DNA of 64,000 nucleotides from Apricaphanius iberus (taxonomy: Eukaryota; Chordata; Actinopteri; Cyprinodontiformes; Aphaniidae): contig JAPXFQ010002423.1 of the NCBI GenBank assembly GCA_028564705.1, positions 1,240,001 to 1,304,000 of the forward strand. The letters are read 5' to 3'. This document shows positions 34,541-48,700 of the stretch, piece after piece. The notes below the pieces were generated by a model. It searched no databases and was not told the origin of the DNA. It saw only the letters and a list, made by a program, of their open reading frames with translations. How positions within the stretch are numbered: the first letter of the stretch is position 1; each line of letters opens with the position of its first letter. Both the position numbers and the translations under genes were made by a program.

Positions 34541-37500
34541 CAGCAGAAGTAAAAGCAAACTGGCTGACTGAAAAGAAATGACATCTAACGTAAAGAAATA
34601 TAGGTGAACAACAACATAATTAAACTCCAAGAAATTAACCAAAACAAAATCAAAGTAACCCTAAATTGTGACATGTGGGTGGCCAAAAAATTTGATATAA
34701 TTAGTATACATTTTTAGCTGCGGTCAAAGTGGGGGGTGGTAGGGTTTCAACTTTGGTAACTTTTTAGGTTTGTTCATTTTGTGTATTTCATTGGGTTCTC
34801 TGCTGATGGTATCATTAAACAGAAATCTACCCTGATGAGTTTGCATCCAAAGGTGTAACATTCCTCACCTGATGAACCTGTCAAGGTGGATGACCAACTT
34901 TCGGAAGTGAATAAGGAAACAAACTTCAGCCTTTTGTTTTCAGGTACAAATTGCATTGTCACAGAATGTATGAAGATTATAGTTTACAAAAGGGAAAAAT
35001 GACTGATTTACCAGTCTAACAATAATCCAGCTCCAACTTTACTAATTATCATTGGGTAAATACCAGAAGCCTGAGAGTGTGAATTCAAACTGTCAAAATG
35101 CTCTTTCTTGTGCCTGTAAAGACGACTCCCCCACCAAAATGCTTCAACATATGTGGTAGAAAACCATATTATTTACATATGTTGGTGTACATTTCCAATC
35201 ATCCATGAAACGACAAACCTAGCAGCTAACACAGAACTAAACTAGACTTCTCTTGTTTATAGATGTCGAACCTTTCATCTAAAAGGCTTTTTCAGTTCTG
35301 ATCAGAAGTTAGGATATCTTGCCATATAATTCATTTGAGTTTCTTCAGTGAGAATGACTAAAACAAAAACCAACAACTCTGTTAGGATTGTTTTAACTAT
35401 AACCTGTGAATTGGAAGTCCCAACCCATGATCCAAAAAGAAAAAGGATTTTGGGTGACAGGTAAAACCTATTTCTCCAAAGGATTATGTAACCTTAAAAT
35501 ATATGTAGAGCATAGGAGAAGTTAGACCATGATCAGATCACAGTAACAACATTTTGTGGTCAGTAAAAAGGTCTTGAGCATTACCTTCATCACTTATGGC
35601 TGTTGTTTTGAAGTGACATTTTGTTCACTCATGAGTTCTGCAGATATTTTTTGGACATTTATGTGAAAAAGCCCATAGGTTTTACAGCATTACATTTGTC
35701 TCAATTAAAACTTGTGTTCCTTACGTTCCTTGAAACATTTTACACATTTACAGATGGTACTTTTTCCTTCAACCATTTCTCCTTAACTGAGCAATAGTCT
35801 CTTGTCAAAGAGGAAAGAATAATAACCTTGTTAATTAAGTCTTCCTTCAAACCACACCGCAATAAGTGTGCACACAGCCGTTCTAAAGCACATAGGACTT
35901 TTAAGTCTTACTAACTGCCAGCCCTGAGGTGCTCACAGTATGACCCCCCATGTTGCATGAATTCAGTCACCTGGGTTGTAGGCCGATGTATATGCATGAG
36001 GCTGGCAGTCCAGGGCACTTCCCTTTGCTATTCTTTATGCAGGAACTGGGTCATCACTCCATCAGTTTCAGCAGGATCTACCCTTTTCTCCCAAGTCTCC
36101 TTTGATGTGATGCCAATAGTCACATACCCTTCCTTTTTATCTTAATAAACTAAATTTAAACATGTATAGTTAAAAGTGATTTCATTATTGTTGTTTTGTT
36201 TTAAGAAATGTACCATTTCTGAGCAAGTGAATGCCATGTGGAGCTGCATATATCATTTGACTGGGTAAGGATGACTTTGTGTATATTTTTATGCTCTCAA
36301 CAGCAGTGATTGCATAAATATAGCAAAATGTTTAATATATTCATTTAGGCAACACTAATTCATGTCTAACCAATGTACAAGCACAAATAAAGACAGGAGG
36401 AAATTGCATATAAATGGTACTTTACGTTGAATTCTTTATTAATGTCACACACAAGACAGATAATACCGATAAGAGCTATTTTAATTGGAGGTTTTTCCTA
36501 TCTTTAAACTTGACCTGCTGGGTAGTCTCACTGATGTTGTGTTCATAAAACTTTATTCACAGCATAAAAGTGTCCAGTCTAAAACTGTGGGAAAGTTTAC
36601 TTGTTCTCCCTGTCTAGATTAATTGGGTAACACTGGTTTCCTCATCGAAAAGATAAAATTAAAAAAAAATTAAATTCCAGCTTGTCCTGGCCCTTGAGTG
36701 TATGTTTAGAGGCCCATTTGTTTTTGGCCAACTCTGTTTTACAACTGTGATGGGACTGATAATTGGTCTTGGCTGTATTTTACATGCTGCACAATGACAA
36801 CTGAGACAGACTCCTCTCAACCTGCAATCATTAAAAGGTTAACACAATGTGTGAAGTTGATTTTAAGGACATCATGAAGTCTTGTTATTAATACATCTCA
36901 GTACCAGGAAACAATAAACTAATTTCTAAGACAGTTTTGAATGCTTGATAAAACCAACGAAACAGGATTTTAATACACAAATCGTATTTCTGTGGCCTAC
37001 AAACAAAGGGGACGACTTGACAGTCCCTGACACGCTCCACAACAGTAAGTTACAAAAGGTCATTGTTAAATAAAATTGCTGATCAGAGGAGACTCAGACA
37101 CTGACTCCATATACTGTAAAGTAGATGAACATACTCTCAGTAAGTTGTGATATCTTTGTTGAAATTGTTGGTTTATTTGGTTATATGTTTGTTTTTATCT
37201 GTAGGCCATGTCTAAAATTAAAAGTAGTAAATGCTTGGAATATATTCACTTGAAATGAAACTATTGTGTTTCACATTTTGATTGACTTACTGAAATTACC
37301 AGTTTAACCAAATTGTTATTGAGAAGCACTTGTATATAATAACATTTGGGACAACTAAACAAATGTGCAATTGATTATATAAAATTAGCAACTTTCAATA
37401 AGCTAATCAATTAGACACTTCCCTTTGTTCCATTCACTCCAACAATGGTAATGTTATTGACAGTGGGTAGATGTCTAGGTGATTACAGCTGCTCCGTTTA

Positions 37501-39698
37501 TGCTGGAATCATACGGAACCACATACAGATTACAAAAGATCAGGAGACCCCCCCGAGACCTCAGGGGAGCCTTCTCTACTTCCAACTCAGTTGCCATCAC
37601 CTTAATTTTTTTCCCCTATTCCTCCCTTATCTTTCATGCAACCACTTAGCTTATGTCTCAGTTATTTAACCTCAGATCACACCTGATTACAGCATGGGAA
37701 GTTCAAAGGATCAAAGGAATCACTGCCAATGAATTCTCATATGAGCGTATTTCTGCTAGATTCAATTTTCAGTAAATAAATGAAAGGTAAGGGAGTGAAT
37801 GTATGCCATAAGAAATAGAAAAAAATACTGGTTTGGAGCTAAAACCCATTCATGAGTAGGAAAAGGCAAAAGATAAGTGCTTCTGAGAGTAAGAAAAGGA
37901 TGGTGAAGTCACCCAAGGACAGCAAAGGAAATGTTTTTGAGAATACAACAAAAAACTTTTTGAGCTTCCAATAAGATATCAGGTGCATGAGTGCCATTCA
38001 TGTGGTGAACATCCAGCTACTGATTTGCCGCTTTAGCCTGACCTGCTCTTCTCTGCTCACCAATCACAGCACCGGAGTTACAGCTCAGCAGTGAGTAGCA
38101 CCTAATGAGCTTAAAGATATTGGTCCCCTTGTAATTCTAATCTAAACTAGCCAAATCCCAACCAGAAAAAAAAACTAATGTTCTTTTTGCAGAGTTGTAG
38201 AAAACACTTCCTTTATTTACTGTACTTCCTTTTAATAGCATCTATGTGTATGAGCACATAATATTTGCCGAGTGGTGTTGAACTCAAAAGCGTTAAATTG
38301 ATTTATAATTTGCAGCTGGCGACATCAAGAGCTGTTTGGTAATGAGAATAGACTAGTTTGCCAGAGAAGAGGTAGAGATAAAACAAGAGGCAAATAAAGC
38401 ATGCACAGTTCCTTTGGGATATGTACCTTGTGAAGATGTCAGGATCGAAGCTCTAAGAGAGCCATTACATTTGCTTTTCAGTCAGCATCGTGTTACCATG
38501 GAAATGTCCTTTCGTGACCAGTCTCAACTTGGATTGTAGTTAAAAACCTAAATCATTGAAGGCATACCAGCAGAAATCAAAGTCAAAATTGAGACATGCA
38601 AATCAAAGTAGAAACTCATGTCAGTCCTGGTTCCCACGGAAGGATTTCAAAATTGAATTGAAAGAGTTTCAGACCACACATACAGCGATAAAATGGGATA
38701 TTCCTGTTTAGGACCTACAGTATGTGTTGTGCGGCCATGTAGCAAAGTTGAGACACCACACACGAACCAATTTTAGTCCCAAACATTTCAAGCTCAGACA
38801 GGAAATCTAAAACATCTCATGATATAAAACATAGTTAAAGTCAAAGGAGTAAATAAATATGGCCGCTGGAGATGAGGCACTAGCAACAGTTTGTGGTTTT
38901 AACAGAGAGAAAAAAAGAAATTCTGGCTTGGGATAAAGGAGTGGAAACAGCAGGATTATGGGCTCTACTTGCTATACAAATATACAATCTCTTCTCTGAG
39001 TGATTTCTGTTTCTCTGCATTTGTGAACTGTGGTCAAGTGAGCCAACACTTGGAAATAATAATGGATGCTTCCGAGATATATTGCTGCCTGTCACTTCTA
39101 TTGGCTACATGTCACATTCAACAGGCTGCATGCTCATTTGTTCTAGCAACACACCACACGTGCTGCCATATCAGGCCAAGACAATCCAACATGTTTTGCA
39201 ATCGGAGCTGTCCCGCTGTCCTTCCAAGCAGACCAGCGCTCTGAACACACCACACATGGCAGGAATAGCTGTTAGGATTATCTTAAGAGCCATCTTGATA
39301 TTCGGGGCATGTGAAAATGGGAGAATCGGTGCAGAAATCTGTCTAAAAATCCTACCATGTGAACCAGGCTTCATCTGCCTTATGGTCAACAAATTCACTT
39401 GAACACTTGAACTTATAAGCATGACAACCATAGCATGAGGTGTACATATGCTGCTATTTTATTTATTCTTTCTTCAGTCATATTACCCTTGTAACCTTCT
39501 CACTATTCTTATTACTGTTCAGACTCTTTTTCCGCCACCCTTTTGCAGTCTGTCATTTTTTGCTCTTTCTCTAGCTGTTGGAGACAAGTGGAAGAGGGCA
39601 AAGGCCATCTCAAATGCAGGCAGACAGGAAGAGGAGACAGATATGTTGCTGATGCTGCCAAGCTTATGCTTCACTGTCTCATTACCGTGTGACCAATG

Positions 39699-39699
<1 letters not shown>

Positions 39700-39748
<49 letters not shown>
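39700..39748 (+). repeat. CT dinucleotide microsatellite
   Basis: Nearly uninterrupted CT units with one interruption (tttc) near 39736. The serine-leucine and arginine-glutamate repeats in open frames across it are artefacts of this tract. Confidence 0.95.
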
Positions 39749-40537
39749 ATTTTTGTCTCTATCTCTTTGCTGAGCACACACACACACCAGACATAAACAC
39801 CACACAAACCAAACAGTCTGGCATGCTCACCGTTCACAATTGCACAGACGTGAGGACAAGAGCCTACTTTCTCTCTCTCTGAAACACACACATCTGCTCG
39901 TATTCTTTTGCATATAATTTTTTTAAATTTAGTTTGAGCATTGCACAAACTTGCGTCTGACTGCAACCCCAGTCAACATCAAGGCAGCATGAATTAGTAA
40001 AGCAAATGTATAAAGAGATAATAAAAACCAGGCTAAAAACAAATTGACACAAAAATAATGGAAAAAAGGCACATTAAAAAAAATAATGGAATTGGTTCTG
40101 AGTCTTGATAATTTATACAAATATGTGCACACAAATACCCATTAGGATTTGCTCTGTTATTTAGGTTGCAATTAAAACACACACTGCTAACTGTTTTTGG
40201 CCATCAACATGATTCTTGCACAGTTTTGGATGGATGGTTAGGATAACAGAGAACGGAAACTACATTCAAATTCTTCCATTTTATCTCAAATCAAGGACTA
40301 GCCAGCTGAAATTTGGGCACAACTTTGTGTTCCAACTTTGTGTTCCAACAACCATCCGAAATAAAATCATACTTTACACAATTATTGCACCAGTAAGTGC
40401 AATTGCTGTATAATCTGAAGACATATATATGAATATACTGTGATATAATTCTGAAATGCAACATGTTTTTAGTCAGATTCTCATTTGCTCTCAGTTCAGA
40501 GACGGGGTTGGGGCGGACTAGTGGTTATGTGTTTGTG

Positions 40538-40625
40538 TTAGGGCTGGACGATGTGGCAGAAAACTAACTGGTCAAAATAAACAATATTGGGTCATTTTTG
40601 TATCTTGTATGGAAAAAAAAAATCT
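40538..40625. mobile_element. hAT-like terminal fragment
   Basis: Begins tagggctggacgatgtgg, a diverged version of the terminus of the complete element at 53828-54636. No opposite end was found; the right limit is arbitrary. Confidence 0.35.
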
Positions 40626-43163
40626 ATGTTTTAAAAACTCAAAATATAGTCCTGCATAGTTTGTGTGTGTGCAAAGCTCTACAAGTCTGAACATTTTTCT
40701 TAAATTCAAAACTATGTAATCTCACCAGCTGCTTTGTCAGTGTCCTTTATTTCCAGAAAATACATAAACTAGGTCCTTAGTGTACTTAACGTTGCACACA
40801 TTTTTCCACTATGTTTTTTAATAAATCCGACATGGCATGGATTGTCTTATGCAGTTTCAAACCTCATTTTGTGCGTAAGAAACCTTTATAGATGAGACCC
40901 CAGATCAGGGTGCCGTTAAAAGTAAATCTAAGAGAAAAGACAACAAAACATAAGCCTGAACAAAATGAGAGCTAGACATAAAAACAGTCATGTGATGTGG
41001 TAAGGTATGTAAAATGAGAGGGAAGCTAGTTGAGCAGAAAGTTTTTGATAGCAGAATAAAATGCCAAGAGACATAAGAAGACATGTTTGATTGGTTCCAC
41101 CTGGCTGGGAGGGGCAAAAGAAAATAAGTAGGATGGGAATTTAATGGTCTGTGAATATGTGAGAGCATGTGTGTGTTTATGTGCAGACTTCAATAGTCTC
41201 AACAAAGTAGTTTAATTTAATAGACTCAATAACTTTTCCCTCAATAGCTGTTCTGCCAGATCTGTTTCAGGTCGTTGATAACACAAGAATGGAATCTTTA
41301 AAACATTTAAAGACAATAGAACTTGATGAAGATTTGATCAAATTTAATAATGACCTGAGATTTGCCAGGAATAATCTAATTCCAGGTCTAATCAGTAACA
41401 AAAACTGCAGCAGAGTAAACTGGGGAATACTCAAAGAAGGAATACTCTCTGTGATCTCACAACATAGGGAGCTGACTTTGCCTTATTTCTGACACTATAA
41501 AACACAGTGGGGGAAAAAAAGCAAATAAAAAAAATAAAAAAACAAATAAGTGAAAAACAGGACAACAAAAACCTACAGCAAGGCATGTCATCTTCAGAGT
41601 GCACTTCATATGCCTGTTGGTCCCCCTCCAAGGTCTCCCAGAGGACTCAGTGAAAGTCTTAGTAGAGCCAGATGGCCCCCATCTTAGGTATTCAGCTGTG
41701 GCAGTGAAGTAACAGCCAAGGAGGTGTCACAGTCAAAGCTAAATGCAACCGCCACTGCCATCAACATATGTGCACACACGCAAACACAGTTCCAAACAAC
41801 AGAATAGAAAGTGAGGCTTTGTTATAGTGAGAGCATGGTTTGAAAAAAAAAAAAGAGATAAATTCTTTTTTAAGTTTTTGAGTGTCTCTGTTAGGGTCGG
41901 TTTATGTCTACTTGCACAAGTACATATTTGGAACCCATCTCTGTATTTCTGCTGTTTTTAAGTGTTAATGTATGTGTGGAGAACAGTGGGATGCGATTCA
42001 TTGTATTTAAAACTTTAAATTGAGCCTTTATGTTGTCATAGTAAATCAGTTCTCTCTATGAATAAAATTCTATAAAGCCTTGCTTTTTGCTTGTTTGTAG
42101 CATAAGACAAACACCAGCTCCTATATTAAGAATAAATGCATGCAATTCAAAAATGTTTCTGGCTTGGTTAATGATCAGCTGAGTTATATTGAAAGTATGT
42201 AGCTTTGTAATTACTACACTAATAGTTGATCAAACTATTACTGTGCATTTGCATTCATTAATGCATCAATGCGGGCTCTAATGTACATGCAGCTGAGCAT
42301 CCTCGCATATCTGCACCACAACTTTCCGGCCAAGTCACCCACCATGGCGACCCATTTTCTGCCTCTCTAAATCCCAGACCACATCCCCTCTGTTTACTGG
42401 AAAAGCTTCCCTTGTGCCTTGTCCCATATCCTGTAATCCTTTGCCATGTTCCAAGAACCAATGTTCAGCCATTGTCCTCGTCACCTGTTCTACACTGCCA
42501 ATCATCCACATCACCTTCTGTTTCCTCAATTCATTTTTTGCCAACTTTTCTGGAATTTAAAATCTTCGCATTTTCTGAAGTTTATTCTTCCCCAACTGTT
42601 ATTGCATTTCACTTTTAATATTCACCAATCTCCCTTATTTTCAGCCAATAGTCTTCAATTTCCATTTCTGCTTTCTCTTAAAAGATATTTCATATCGTCC
42701 ATGTTCACAATTGTACCAAAGAGGTTATGCTTCCTAGGTTTCTCCTGATCTTGATGGGTTAATTCAGGGGGCCTGGGTCTAGTTAAAGATAGAAAACTGT
42801 GCATGTCTGCCATCCTCTGCAGACATTTATCTGTCAAATTCTCCTCTATTTACACACTTAAATTCATGCTTCAGTACTTTGTCTGGCTTACACAGGAGAC
42901 CTGCTTTCTTCCTCTGGGCACCAGAAAAGATTTTTATAACTTCACATTTGTCATATGCTTGTGTGACTGTCCCAACAACCTAGTATAGAATTTGGTTTGA
43001 ATGTTTGTTGCTGCTTATTCTTGTAGTTGTCCAGGCATACTTTACCTAGGCCTTGCTGATCAGTATTGTAAAACCTTCCATGAAAACGAAAAAAGTTTCA
43101 AACATACTGTATCCAACCAACTCATTTTTTTAAATAAAGAGATGTGCAGATAAATAGTTTAGT

Positions 43164-43530
43164 GACCATCCATCCATCCATCCATTCATCCATCCTCATT
43201 ACCCACTATTCCTTTCAGGATCATGGGATGCTGGTGCCTATCGCCAGTGGTCATTAGGCAAGAAGTAGTTTTCTTTTCAGTAAACCTGAAAGTTCAACAG
43301 TCCATCACAAGGCAACAATAGCACTTCACAGGACAGACACGTGTGGATTCTCACAATTAAGGGCAGTTTAGAGTATTTAATTGACCAAACAGTTATGTGT
43401 TTGGACTGCACGAGGAAGCCAGAGTACCTGGATACAACCCATGTATATACAGGAGGAACATGCAAACTATTTGCAGAGAGATCCCAGGCTGGAATTTGAA
43501 CCCAAGCTGCAGCCCTGATTGGTGGGCGGA
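43164..43530 (-). repeat. LINE-type 3' end with CATC tail
   Basis: Starts with five CATC units (GATG on the minus strand) and continues with text typical of a very common fish interspersed repeat: gatcatgggatgctggtgcc, aacagtccatcacaaggcaa, tttggactgcacgaggaagc, aggaggaacatgcaaac and ggaatttgaacccaagctgc. The orientation implied by the tail is minus. It is non-coding and diverged. Confidence 0.6.
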
Positions 43531-44275
43531 ATCAATTTTAATTTTAAGTTTCGTTGGTTCTGATTTCCTTAAATTAAAATATTACAGCTTTTTTACATTC
43601 AGTGATCAGAAATTAGTTTCAAATTCCTTATCATTTCTGTATTTGTATACATCGTCATTTCTGGCAGCCAGTTAATAAATAGCTGCCACATCAGTCAAAT
43701 ATCTTAAGTGGAGTAAAGAAAGAAAAGAAAACATGGGGGCAAACAGTTTAAAGGCGAGTATAACACAACTAGCTTACAAACAGACAACAGTCAAACGAAG
43801 TAAAATTATTCAAATAGTAACTGCATCTCTACACCAAAGGAACTCGCACCCCAGTCAAAGCACTGCAGGTTTGTGTCAAAAAATGACTAAGCTATGTTGG
43901 GCAAGGTTTCCTATCTCTGGCGCAATGCTCCCACCAGACAAATGCTGCCTACACCAGTGCTGGTGGATCTGACAGCCAGAACAGCCTAGTGTTTGTGCTA
44001 ACAGCCTGGCAGCATTAGCTCATCTTCATCCAGCACTGGAATCAAGGCAGATGGTAATAGAAGAGAAAAGGAAAAAGACACGGCATTGTGTGGTTCTAAT
44101 GTATGTATTGAAAGCAGTCAGAAAAAAGGTGAAATGAAAAAGACAAAGTGTGCTATGTAGCAACATATTATTCACCTATAATAACATCATCATAATCTTA
44201 AATAGGTCTTTATCATGTACTGCTATTTGCTATTTCATTATTTTACACCTCCGTTATCTGTGGATTGTATGGGGT

Positions 44276-44952
44276 AGATAGATAGATAAGATACTTTATT
44301 TATCCCCAGAAAGGGGAAATTCAATTTGTCAAGTGCTCGTATATTTACAAATACATCTTAGATTGGAAAAAAAAGAGAAAAAAAAGATTAATAATAATAA
44401 TAATAAAATAATTTAGGAAACATGTTGGATGTCTCTGTTGAATAGTCTTATGGCTGCAGGAAGAAATGATCTCCTAAACCTCTCAGTCCTACATCTCAAT
44501 GAGATCATTCTTTCACTGCAGCTGCTTCTCTGGCCGGTCAGGACATCATGGAGGGTGTGTTTAGTATTATCCAGAATGCCCTGCAACTTCGTCCTCATCT
44601 GTCTCTCCACCACAGTTCTTACAGTGTCCAGCTCCCGATCCAGTCCAGAAGTGGCCTTTTTGACCAGTTTGTCCAGACGTCTACAGTCTTTGCCTGTAGT
44701 GCTACTTCCCCAGCAGACCACAGCATACAGAAGCACACTTCTGATGACTGTGTGGTAAAACATCTGCATCATGTCACTGCAAACATCAAAGGACCTCAGC
44801 CAGGCACATCTACAGGCAGCTGTGTCTGTGGATGACCAATCAATCAAATTCATAGAGGACATGTTGATTAGTGTTGTCAAAGTCATATGCGATTTACCAA
44901 CATCCCTCAACAATTTCAACTGTAAAAGACCTAGCAGTTGCCGTTTTCCCAC
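44276..44952 (-). pseudogene. L2-like LINE 3' fragment with reverse-transcriptase C-terminus
   Basis: A 179-codon minus-strand open frame contains a LINE C-terminal region (FDVCSDMMQMFYHTVIRSVL, YAVVCWGSST, RRLDKLVKKA, LHDVLTGQRSS, CRTERFRRSFLPAAIRLFN). Its first residues (to about MNLID) are probably extra sequence. Downstream on the minus strand the element ends aatttcccctttctggggat, then a GATA/TATC tail near 44276-44290, the L2-type 3' end seen in fish (recalled). The reverse transcriptase core and endonuclease are absent, so it is a 5'-truncated copy, though the remaining frame is still open. Confidence 0.8.
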
Positions 44953-45655
44953 TTTTTAATATTATCATGGTTTGAGAAGATTACTAATCTGAACCACAGA
45001 TTTAAAGGGGAAGTACTGTTATTTGTAACCTTGACCTCATTTGTAGCATGCAATATGCTCATCCAGACAATGTCGGTGCGACTTGAAGTCCTTCGGGGAA
45101 TATTTAGATCCATTCGCGATCAGCGTATATCCATATAATAGGAGTTGTTTGAGTACCCATAGTACAGCCTCTAAATAAGGCACAAAACTCCTTAATTTTA
45201 ACGTCTTGTTGTGAATTGCTAGAACTATTCCCCTGTAAGTTTGACGCGTCTCGGAGGTGCTTTGCTTTTGTCTTCTGGGGTGTTTTACAGGCATTTCTTT
45301 AAACTTACATCAAACTGTGATTTTAATGACTTCACTACTGTTCCCCACTGCAGTTGTAGTCTGAGCAGGGCTTTCACTCTTTGCTTGGCCAATGCCAATT
45401 TTGTTTTTAATAACTGCATAGTAATGTTTTGCAATTTTGTCCTTACTGTACATATATTATTTTATTTCTGTTTTTATAGTTTCTTGTGTGAATCTAATAG
45501 TTCTGTTACCTAAACCTTGCTGAGGTTCTGTAAGAGGAAATTTAGCTGTTCTATTCTGTTCAATTATATTCTATACTTAACTCCATTCCAAGATCAAGTG
45601 GGAAAGAAAAAAAAACGTTATTTATTATTATTTGTTTTTAAAGCAGCCGGTTTAC

Positions 45656-45797
45656 CTCTGATGATGGAGAGCTTGGCGTTGACAGTAATCTCACCCTCGG
45701 TGTTCTCTGCTACACATTCGTAGATATTCTCATCACGTGGCGCTCGGAGAGGCTGGATTCTGAGCACAGCCCCAGCACCCTCGTCAAATTCAATGGT
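45656..45797 (-). CDS. ptprs: ptprs exon: C-terminal half of Ig domain 1
   Basis: The 142-bp exon starts in phase 0 with ACC ATT GAA (T-I-E) after acceptor tttcacag and ends AGA G before donor gtaaac, leaving in phase 1. It encodes 47 residues, [18 protein letters not shown] through NAKLSIIR. It holds the second Ig1 cysteine in the typical Y-x-C context (IYECVAEN), which pairs with the cysteine of the preceding exon. Its last G plus the first AG of the Ig2 exon make the glutamate of the E-D-x-x-P-x-G-F-P linker. TIEFDE and PRDEN match PTPRS rather than the IEFDDG and PRDEAIYE forms of PTPRD. Confidence 0.95.
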
Positions 45798-48700
45798 CTG
45801 TGAAATGAAGCATAAGGAACAAAGTTTGGTGACTTTTGTTTGGGGTTTCAATTTAAAACCACAAGTTTTTAAGATGACAGTAAAGTGTAAGTAAAGAGTA
45901 GATTACCAGAGGAAGCAACTAGTAATGCACTATGGAGCTGATATTTTATCACAACATTTTCTGAAGAAAAAATCTTAAGTTATAAACACTATTACAATTG
46001 AACAGTCTTCTGGGCAATAATTATCCCTATACTTCGCTTTCTTTTTATAAGTAATCTGCTACATTAATGAACCAATAACATTTAGTGTAACTATGCAGCT
46101 AAAGACTACACAATAATGATTCCAATGAATCATATATTAAAACTTACTTTGAAATGTATCTTATGAAAACTGAATGTAAAAAAAAAAACAGTTTGAGCTT
46201 CAAATATAACAAACCCACTCATGCTATTAGGTTGTGTGGTTTTTCATTGACAGTCAGTACGTTTACATGCACATCTAAATCAAGCTTTTTGGAGTAATCT
46301 GCTTGTTACCTGCAGCGAGCCAAGTCCTAGTTTACATGTCAGTCAGAAAATCAAATGATTAAATGAAGTACGTTCCACTCCCCAACGATAGATGGCGACA
46401 TGCGGCCCTACGTGTTAGCCTAATAGCGGTTAGCTTCCAGCTGCATTCAGGCAGTAAACTGAGGCTGGTGGGAGTGAAGCAGGAAGAGTTAAAGCATGAT
46501 ATTCACAGTAACAACGCATCACCTCGTTGTTACCATTGGTATTTGGATAACCTTATCTGATCTCACTGAAAATCAATAGATCAATTGGTACAGAACCAGA
46601 ATTTTGATGGTGCCAGGTCTGACATAATCAGCCTCAGCTTTTGACACAAGCCTTCATTTTCTAAAAATGTCTTTTGGTCTAATTTTGGAAGAAGTGGTCA
46701 CAGAAGATGATCTGACTCCAACCCTCACAGCATAATCTACAGATCCAGTGTCTGCCGCTCCTAAACGGAAGCTTATTGCATTTCAACCAAGGCCTTATTG
46801 CTCCAAAGGTCCAAAGCTATGTGTGACTTTGAACCACAAACAGGAGCCTTCAGCCGCTCTGCTGTTCATGCGACACACATCCCAGGCCTGAGCGGCTAAT
46901 TAGGCTAAAAACACTGCAGAGCATCGCATAGTGATCAATATCAAAGCAGCTGTCTAGAGGGAAGAAAAGATAAGAACAAAAATAAAACTAGCACTTCAAA
47001 ACCCACTTTACAAATTTTTTTGCCCAGCTAAATGGGAAGAAGTGAAGTGTCCATTCGGTTGGGCTCCTTTGCGCCCTTGGCTATGTTTTTCACTTTACAC
47101 GCAGAGGAGGAGCAAGCACAAACAAAAATTGTCTTTTTATTTTGTCCTCAGTTGGGATTCTGATCTTCCCGTTGATGCTACTGTCATTTTCTTTTCAGCG
47201 CCCTCCCCCACGGTTTCCCTCATGCCACTATGCATGGATGTACAAGTTCTGGTGTACGCTTAGATTTGAGTGCTGTCACTGTTGTCACAGTTAAGTAAAG
47301 CAACTTTTTAATTAAGAGACATTGAGCATCAGTCAAGACTTTTAGAGATGCCATCTGGGATGCCTGCCGAGAAGTGAATAACAAACATCATGAATAACGC
47401 ACAGGCATAATCATGCAGACAGGGTTGCTTCCAGGGGGGGGGGGCAGTAGAAAAATGTGACAATAACAGAGTCAGTCAAGTGCAAAAATGACACTCAGTG
47501 GAAGGTAAAGGTACTTAGCATTTTATTGTTGGCCAGCTATAGCTAATGATAGATGTGGAAATGTTGAAATCCATGAAATGTGGGGTTGCAGTTGTCTACA
47601 TCAGTTTGTAAAAATCATGAGACAAAAGCTAAAATAATTAGTCTTTTCAAAACGGAAATGATGTTAAACAAACTTTAATGTACTTATTTGTTCATTGTTT
47701 TATGTGATAGATCAACCAAGAAGCACATAACACATACACATGCTTTGCTAGAAGGTGAACCCTCACCCCAGTGTTTCAGCCTCTGACAGTTTTCCTCCAG
47801 GATTTCCCTGTAATTACCACCACCCATCTTTCCATTAACTCTGACCAGCTTCCCTGTCTCTGCTGAAGAAAAAAATAATTGCTGCCACCACCATGTGTTC
47901 GATCAAGGTGACATACAGTGTTGGCTGTATACGAAATCCCATCATAATTTGCATGTTGACCAAAATTTTGAATTTAGTCTTATCCAACCAGAGAAGCTTC
48001 ATTCACGTGTCCTGTGTTCTATACATGGCTTGAGGCTAGCTGCATCAAACTACTTCTAGCTATCTTTCAACACTGACTTTCATCTTGCCATTCTTTCAAG
48101 AATGTCAGATTTGTGGAGCACCAAACTAACAGTTGTTCTGTCAAGAGATGCTAACCTGAGCTGTGGGTATCTCTTGCCTCTTCAAAGACACCTCATTCCT
48201 ACAGGCTGTCTCGCTGAAGCCCCATTAAACATGAAAAATAATAGTTTCAGGACTTTGTTTTACTTTTGAGTCTGAAAGCAAACTTCTGGACACTCAGTGA
48301 ATATTCCAGAGCATCTAAATAAAACAGCTTGAATGTTCTCTTTGCCCAGCTGGTCAACTTATGAAGATGATCATGCTTTTGAAAGCTAGCGGTTACTTTG
48401 CTTTTTCCATTTTTAGATGAAGGACTGACCAGTGCTTAGGGGGATGTACAAAGCTTGGTATTTCTTTTTATAACCTTACAATACCAATAATTTCTCCACA
48501 ATTTTATTTCTGTGTGCTGTGCTCCATGGTTTTCATTATGTGCTTATTTACTAATGTTATCTAACAACCATCTGAAGCCTTCACAAAACAGTTACTGATA
48601 CTACATCACACACAGGTGGGCTCCACTTAGTAATTATGCTCTATTTTGTGCTCCTCTATCTCATATAATCCTAAAAAAAAGTTAATTGATGCCTGTAATT

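Larger units (their letters stand above)
22827..45655 (-). other. 22.8-kb intron between the Ig1 C-half and Ig2 N-half exons
   Basis: The largest closed intron here. It carries an intact Tc1-like transposon (25591-27200), a LINE nested in a hAT-like element (27440-29525), inverted and direct repeats (33.7-34.5 kb), GT, GATG and CT microsatellites, a hAT-like end at 40.54 kb and two LINE-related 3' ends (43.16-43.53 and 44.28-44.95 kb). No host exon was seen in 22.9-25.5, 29.6-33.7, 34.6-40.5 or 41-43.1 kb. Confidence 0.6.

Noticed and set aside
39448..39966. Long plus- and minus-strand frames with serine-leucine and arginine-glutamate runs
   Set aside because: Produced by the CT microsatellite at 39700-39748.
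41289..41492. 67-codon plus-strand frame (MESLKHLKTIELDEDLIKFN...)
   Set aside because: Composition looks protein-like, but no family was recognised and there is no supporting context; too short to call.
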